Assembly (NCBI RefSeq): GCF_910592395.1
Contig: NC_088321.1
Coordinates: forward strand, 13,206,001-13,270,000
Direction of reading: 5' to 3'
Length of the DNA stretch: 64,000 nt
From: Lineus longissimus
Taxonomy: Eukaryota; Nemertea; Pilidiophora; Heteronemertea; Lineidae
Below the pieces are notes generated by a model. That model was not told where the DNA came from. It searched no databases and worked only from the letters and a program-made list of their open reading frames with translations. Each line of letters starts with the position of its first letter. Position 1 is the stretch's first letter. The position numbers and the translations under genes were made by a program. This document shows positions 58,863-64,000 of the stretch, in pieces.

Positions 58863-61800
58863 CTAATCTGTATTTTCACACAACATTTCTGCCCAGCGAT
58901 CAAACACTGCAATGTATTCATCAATCTTGGACATATCGACCTGTGCACCACTGGAGTTTTCCTGCTCTACCCTAACATGCTCTGCTTGAGACATGTCATC
59001 CCCCTGATCTATTGGAGATGTGGCACTTGTTCCACTTTTAATATTGGCGAACTCTACAGGAGAAATGTCACATGGTTCGCTTTTGATATCAACCTGCTCA
59101 ATAGGAGACAAGTTATCTGGCTCACTTATCACCTTGGCCTGTTCGAAAGGACACATGTCACCTGGTTCACCTTTGACATTGGCCTGATCTGTAGGATATA
59201 TGTCACATGGTCCAACTACCTGTATGATATATCCCTGCTCTTGAAGAGACAAGTCATATTGCTCACTTTTTACATTGACCTGGTCTGTAGGAGATGTGTC
59301 ACATGGCTCACTTTTGACATTGGCCCCCTCTTTAGGAAATGCGCCGTCAAACGGCTCACCTTTGACATCTGCCTGCTTAACAGGAGACATGTTACCTGAC
59401 ATTTCACACGGTCTCACTACCTCTATGATATAACCCTGCTCTTGAAGAGACATGTCACACTGCTTACTTTTTACATTGACCTGCTCTAGAAGAGACAAGT
59501 CACATGGCTCACTTTTGACATTGGCCCCCTCTTTAGGAAATGCGTCGAACGGCTCACCTTTGACCTTTCCCTGCTTAGAAGGAGACATGTTACCTAACAT
59601 ATCACACGGTCTCACTACCTCTATGATATAACCCTGCACTAGAAGAGACATGTCACACTGCTTACTTTTGACATTGGTCTGTTCTATAGGAGATGTGTTA
59701 CATGGCTCACTTTTGACATTGGACTGTTCTATAGGAGATGTGTTACATGGCTCACTTTTGACATTGGACTGTTCTATAGGAGATGTGTTACATGGCTCAC
59801 TTTTGACATTGGACTGTTCTATAGGAGATGTGTTACATGGCTCACTTTTGACATTGGACTGTTCTATAGGAGATGTGTTACATGGCTCACTTTTGACATT
59901 GGACTGTTCTATAGGAGATGTGTTACATGGCAGGTTGAAGGCCCCACTGTTGACATTTCTCTCCTCTGTAACATGAACAGAACGTATGTCTAGTTCAACC
60001 CTGGACTGCCCTGTAGCAGATGTGAGGGCTGGTTCAACACTTCCATCAGACTGGTCGGCAGCAAACATGTCAATGAGTTGACTTTTAACATTTCCAAGCT
60101 GATTAGAATTATGATCAATCGAATCTCGTTTCACACCCAGCCGCAAAACTTCATAATCTTCTCTTTTGGCAGTACCCAGACCAACAGTTTCATTCCCATT
60201 GATAACAGCAATTTTTGCAGCAGCATCCTTGATATCCATGTCCAAACACCCGACTGCAGCAGGCAACTTTGATACCTCACTCTCAGGCTCTCTGCTGATC
60301 AAACATTCATACGTCGCAGAACTTGCAGGGACTGGGTTTTGTCCATTTGGAGAATTATTGTTATTTGAAGGACCAGTTAATACTACTGCATCTTCTCCCA
60401 CATCAGTTTGCTCACAACGAGACCTTGAACGAGAACTTTTCATAGCTTTGCCACTTTTTGACTTTAACCGTTTATCCTTGCCGGGACTTGCATCAGACAC
60501 CTTGCGAGTATTACGAGAAGTATCATTGTGGCTGCGTTTATGTTTTCGTAAGCCAGACTCACTCTTAAAGGTTTTATGACAATATTTACAGTTGAAGCTG
60601 AGTTGGAATGGTTCGTCTCCTGCATGAACATGACTATGACTGACAAGAGCCTGCTTTGAGAAAAATGATCTCTCACATTGTACACATCTAAACGGTTTTT
60701 CTCCAGTGTGAATACGCTCATGAATCAATCGATGTCCAGTCTGTGAAAATGATTTCTCACAATACTTGCACTGGAATGGTTTTTCTCCAGTGTGAATCCG
60801 AATATGCATTTCAAGACTTTGCTTGGTTACAAATGATTTCTCACATTGTACACATCTGAACGGTCTTTCTCCTGTGTGAATACGCTCATGATTCAAAAGA
60901 CTTCCACTGCGTGAAAAAAATTTCTCACAATAATTGCACTGGAATGGTTTTTCTCCTGTGTGCTTACGAATATGCATTACAAGACTTCGCTTGGTTACAA
61001 ATGAATTCTCACATTGCACACATCTGAATCGTTTTTCTCCAGTGTGAACACGTTCATGATTCAAAATACTGCTCTTATCTGAAAATGATTTCTCACAATA
61101 TTTGCATTTGAATGGCTTTTCTCCTGTGTGGATACGCTCATGAGTCAATAGATGTCCATTCTGTGAAAATTGTTTCTCACAACACTTGCACTTGAATGGT
61201 TTTTCTCCAGTGTGAATACGTCCATGAGTCAATAGATGTCCCTTCTGTGAAAATGATTTCTCACAATATTTGCACTGGAATGGTTTTTTTCCAGTGTGAA
61301 TACGTCCATGAGTCAAAAGATATCCCTTCTGTGAAAATGATTTCTTACAATATTGGCATTGGAATGGCTTTTCTCCTGTGTGAAAACGCTCATGAGCCAA
61401 TAGACTTCCACTCCGTGAAAACGATTTCTCACAATATTTGCACTGGAATGGTTTTTCTCCTGTGTGCTTACGAATATGCATTACAAGACCTTGCTTAGTT
61501 ACAAATGATTTCTCACATTGTACACATCTGAATGGTTTTTCTCCAGTGTGAACACGTTCATGATTCAAAATATTCCTCTTCCCTGAAAATGATTTCCCAC
61601 AATATTTGCATTTGAATGGTTTTTCTCCTATGTGAATACGCTCATGCGTCAATAGACTGTCACTCCGTGAAAACAATTTCTCACAATATTTGCACTGGAA
61701 TGGTTTTTCTCCTGTGTGCTTACGAATATGTATTACAAGCTTTTGCCGAGTTACAAATGATTTCTCACATTGCACACATCTGAATCGTTTTTCTCCAGTG

Positions 61801-62309
61801 TGAACACGACGTTCATGAGTCACTAGACATCCCGTCTGTGAAAACGATTTCTCACAATATTTGCATTTGTGTGGCTTTTCTCCTGTGTGGATACGCTCAT
61901 GAGTCAATAGATGTCCATTCTGTGAAAATTGTTTCTCACAATACTTGCACTTGAATGGTTTTTCTCCAGTGTGAATACGTCCATGAGTCAATAGATGTCT
62001 CTTCTGTAAAAATGATTTCTCACAATATTTGCATTGGAATGGTTTTCCTCCATTGTTCTGGCATATGTGTTGTATAAGCTTTTGCTTGGTTACAAATGAT
62101 TTCTCACATAGCAGACATCTCAATGGTTTTTCTCCAGTATGAATACGTTTATGAGACAAAAGATTCCTCTTACCTGAAAATGATTTCTCACAATATTGGC
62201 ATTGGAACGGTTTTTCTCCTGTATGAATGCAAATATGTCTGACAAGACTTTGCTTGGTCAAAAATGATTTCTCGCATTGTACACAAGTGAGGGATGATTT
62301 TGGTGCCAT
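58863..62309 (-). CDS. C2H2 zinc-finger protein, copy B (21 fingers, VKSEP-repeat tail)
   Basis: Tandem paralogue of copy A, starting at the equivalent ATG (62,309), 1,148 residues. Fingers 1-14 are nearly identical to copy A, including the defective finger 3. After finger 14 there are five fingers (DKSSILNH, TKRSLVMH, RSGSLLNH, TKQSLEMH and QTGHRLIH helices) where copy A has four others, then the last two fingers match again. The tail has six 15-residue CNTSPIEQ units instead of seven, but an additional CDTSPTDQ segment. I count twelve psi-K-x-E matches (VKSE, VKGE, IKSE), against ten in copy A. The same nuclear regulator role is inferred. The two products should bind overlapping but distinct DNA sites. 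Confidence 0.95.
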   Translation of the reverse strand: MAPKSSLTCVQCEKSFLTKQSLVRHICIHTGEKPFQCQYCEKSFSGKRNLLSHKRIHTGEKPLRCLLCEKSFVTKQKLIQHICQNNGGKPFQCKYCEKSFLQKRHLLTHGRIHTGEKPFKCKYCEKQFSQNGHLLTHERIHTGEKPHKCKYCEKSFSQTGCLVTHERRVHTGEKRFRCVQCEKSFVTRQKLVIHIRKHTGEKPFQCKYCEKLFSRSDSLLTHERIHIGEKPFKCKYCGKSFSGKRNILNHERVHTGEKPFRCVQCEKSFVTKQGLVMHIRKHTGEKPFQCKYCEKSFSRSGSLLAHERFHTGEKPFQCQYCKKSFSQKGYLLTHGRIHTGKKPFQCKYCEKSFSQKGHLLTHGRIHTGEKPFKCKCCEKQFSQNGHLLTHERIHTGEKPFKCKYCEKSFSDKSSILNHERVHTGEKRFRCVQCENSFVTKRSLVMHIRKHTGEKPFQCNYCEKFFSRSGSLLNHERIHTGERPFRCVQCEKSFVTKQSLEMHIRIHTGEKPFQCKYCEKSFSQTGHRLIHERIHTGEKPFRCVQCERSFFSKQALVSHSHVHAGDEPFQLSFNCKYCHKTFKSESGLRKHKRSHNDTSRNTRKVSDASPGKDKRLKSKSGKAMKSSRSRSRCEQTDVGEDAVVLTGPSNNNNSPNGQNPVPASSATYECLISREPESEVSKLPAAVGCLDMDIKDAAAKIAVINGNETVGLGTAKREDYEVLRLGVKRDSIDHNSNQLGNVKSQLIDMFAADQSDGSVEPALTSATGQSRVELDIRSVHVTEERNVNSGAFNLPCNTSPIEQSNVKSEPCNTSPIEQSNVKSEPCNTSPIEQSNVKSEPCNTSPIEQSNVKSEPCNTSPIEQSNVKSEPCNTSPIEQTNVKSKQCDMSLLVQGYIIEVVRPCDMLGNMSPSKQGKVKGEPFDAFPKEGANVKSEPCDLSLLEQVNVKSKQCDMSLQEQGYIIEVVRPCEMSGNMSPVKQADVKGEPFDGAFPKEGANVKSEPCDTSPTDQVNVKSEQYDLSLQEQGYIIQVVGPCDIYPTDQANVKGEPGDMCPFEQAKVISEPDNLSPIEQVDIKSEPCDISPVEFANIKSGTSATSPIDQGDDMSQAEHVRVEQENSSGAQVDMSKIDEYIAVFDRWAEMLCENTD

Positions 62310-62585
62310 CCTAGTGCTCAAAGGGGCACAATAATTAGGCCAATACAAGTCCACTTCTTTGAAACATCTAACATAGATCTCGCACTGCGTCAATCACCTT
62401 CTTTGCCCATTCAAAATATTCCGCTACTCGATCATCCGTCCGACCAACTGGGGTCGTCAATCAAGGTCACAGAGATTGTACAGTATATCTGCTAATTTTA
62501 AGAGTTTCACACGATTCAACAAATCGGAGACGTTTCCGCACCTGTTTTGGTAGTAATTTATCATCAGTGATCTCTGCCACGACAC
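62310..62585 (-). other. 5' untranslated part of zinc-finger copy B with splice acceptor
   Basis: Almost identical to 55,723-55,998, including the TTTATTTGCAG acceptor at 62,586. Confidence 0.5.
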
Positions 62586-62775
62586 CTGCAAATAAAAAGG
62601 ATTATAGACAGGTACAAATTGTTTTGTTTGAATTGTTTAATGAAAGCCAAAATACTTCTAACAGATTGCGTTTACATCTTTTTACAAGATAACCATGAAC
62701 CAGGTTTCAAACCCTAATCATATGAATTTTGGATGAACGCTACAATAGCAACCGGCATCATTTTGGGTTTTTGAT

Positions 62776-63408
62776 TAAGGAATTGAACCCGAGGCGGAGG
62801 ACCTTGGTTGAGTTACCAAGACACTCGAGGGTGGAGCTAAAATACAGTCCAAACCCGAGCCGACAGGCGAGGGTTTGGACGAAATTTTAGCTCCACCCGA
62901 GAGTGTCTTGGTAACTCAACCAAGGTCCGAAGCCGAGGGTTCAATTTCTATTCTAAAATACCTCAAACTTAAAAAGATAGGCCACGAAATAACTTGAATA
63001 TGTGCGAATTTGGCAAATTCCATCCATCGCCTGCCCGGAGCGCCGGTAGCGCCGTTGTTTACATTATGTTACGGCAGCCCGTATAGGAAGTCCGGATCGG
63101 CTCGCTCAAGTGACGCTAAAATCCGCGCAAATGGGCTATTTGGAGCGTTTTTCTCAGCAAATATGTGTAGTGCTCATTAAAAAACTTAGGGTGGTTGATG
63201 CTTCCTTGGCTGATTTGTGTTTGAAGCAGTGTTTTGAGAGCCTCAAACTTCTGAAGTGAGCTGTGTGCATGGTTCCACATTTTAGTGCAACCCGAGGGAA
63301 CTTTGGTAGAGCATCTTGGTTGCGTGTCCAAAACACTCCACTCTCAGAACGAGGCTTATGCATTTTCCATTTAAAAGTTGGCTTTACGGTACCAAGGTAT
63401 TTTAGAAT
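62776..63408. mobile_element. ~633-bp composite fold-back insertion in the copy B 5' flank
   Basis: Present only in copy B: the copy A sequence TTTTTGAT|CGGGCACG (56,173-56,188) is uninterrupted. The left ~165 bases form a hairpin (arm TTGAACCCGAGGCGGAGGAC and on, mirrored by AACCAAGGTCCGAAGCCGAG and GGTTCAA). Next, ATTCTAAAATACCT at 62,950-62,963 is the inverse of AGGTATTTTAGAAT at the right border, suggesting a second nested unit. Short minus-strand frames inside are not recognisable. Confidence 0.7.
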
Positions 63409-63477
63409 CGGGCACGAAATCCACCATTTGGATTAATTTGATAAAATGATATTAGAATTAATGATATACATGTATAA

Positions 63478-63650
63478 AGTAGAACCTCTCTATGAAGGAC
63501 ACCCTCGGGATTGATAAGTCCTGTACTTAATCATGTGACTAGTGAGGTGCCTGATTAGACACAGGTCTAGTTGAATGGTAACAACCAATTTGGGACCAAA
63601 CCTAGTGTCCTTCATACAGTGGTTGTCCCGAATAGAGAGGTATTTGATAT
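63478..63650. mobile_element. AGTAGAACC...GGACACC MITE-like repeat, copy 4
   Basis: Copy B homologue of the repeat at 56,258, so it predates the zinc-finger duplication. It carries the AATGGTAACAACC stretch that is deleted in the copy A version. Confidence 0.55.
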
Positions 63651-63744
63651 TAAGGGAGGATCCACTGCATATGCTTTCCTTAGTTACCGCTCCAGATAAA
63701 CGAATCTACGCAGATGGAGGACTTCACCAGATTCTTAAGAAGGT

Positions 63745-63950
63745 GGGAATCAGATTATGAGCAGTTTCACCACGTGGGAATAAGCCTATGCAAGATCAAT
63801 ATCAGTGTCAGGGGGTAGGGATCAGATTATAAATGATGTCAGCATGCAAGAATCGGGAAATGATAGAATAAGCAGGGGGCGGGGACTTGATTATGAATGT
63901 TGTCAGCATTTGAGAATTAGGTTATGAATGGTGTCAGGGAGTGGGAATCA
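63745..63950. repeat. GGAATCAGATTATGAATGGTG repeats, copy B unit
   Basis: Homologue of 56,490-56,750 with one or two units fewer near 63,920-63,950. Confidence 0.65.
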
Positions 63951-64000
63951 GATCAACACCTGCAACGATTATTAAAGGCTTACACTAAATGCTGATAATT

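Overview
This is eukaryotic, animal genomic DNA. It has short coding exons with GT/AG introns, a kynurenine aminotransferase gene spread over about 7 kb, intronless C2H2 zinc-finger genes, and many small inverted-repeat elements (MITEs). Frequent TACATGTA-type words, lineage-specific zinc-finger duplications and heavy MITE content fit a marine invertebrate (lophotrochozoan or basal deuterostome). I cannot name the species.

Layout. (1) 1-20,130: a tandem array of a ~7.65-7.69 kb unit, three copies in view. Each unit carries MITEs, a minisatellite and a probable small secreted-protein gene on the + strand ('alpha'). Its five exons join in phase into 168 residues with a signal peptide and many cysteines, and it may be a distant IL-17-like cytokine. 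Two alpha genes are complete and a third contributes only its last exon. Between alpha genes lies a broken piece of the last exon of the neighbouring G family. (2) 20,873-34,854: two tandem minus-strand genes, G1 and G2, for a large secreted or membrane-tethered protein that I recognise as a family but not by function. Each has a hydrophobic N-terminus, a short coiled coil and long conserved blocks, one of them histidine-rich. G1 and G2 differ in two introns and one exon. (3) 39,885-47,007: a plus-strand kynurenine aminotransferase/glutamine transaminase K-like gene. Its C-terminus runs into a 21-bp coding minisatellite with an in-frame TAG, and its introns hold MITEs and duplicated splice-donor sequences. 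(4) 47,908-49,335: a ~540-bp MITE next to an orphan intronless 290-residue ORF. (5) 50,380-64,000: a tandem zinc-finger cluster on the minus strand with two intact genes (20 and 21 fingers plus a repeated VKSEP tail) and a finger-less pseudogene.

How they relate: alpha and G1 lie tail to tail, and the array unit copied a slice of G DNA, so the two families share a duplication history. The G genes and zinc-finger genes are tandem paralogues that have since diverged by intron change, exon loss, finger-block exchange and repeat-number change. The aminotransferase is the only gene with a well-known biochemical role.
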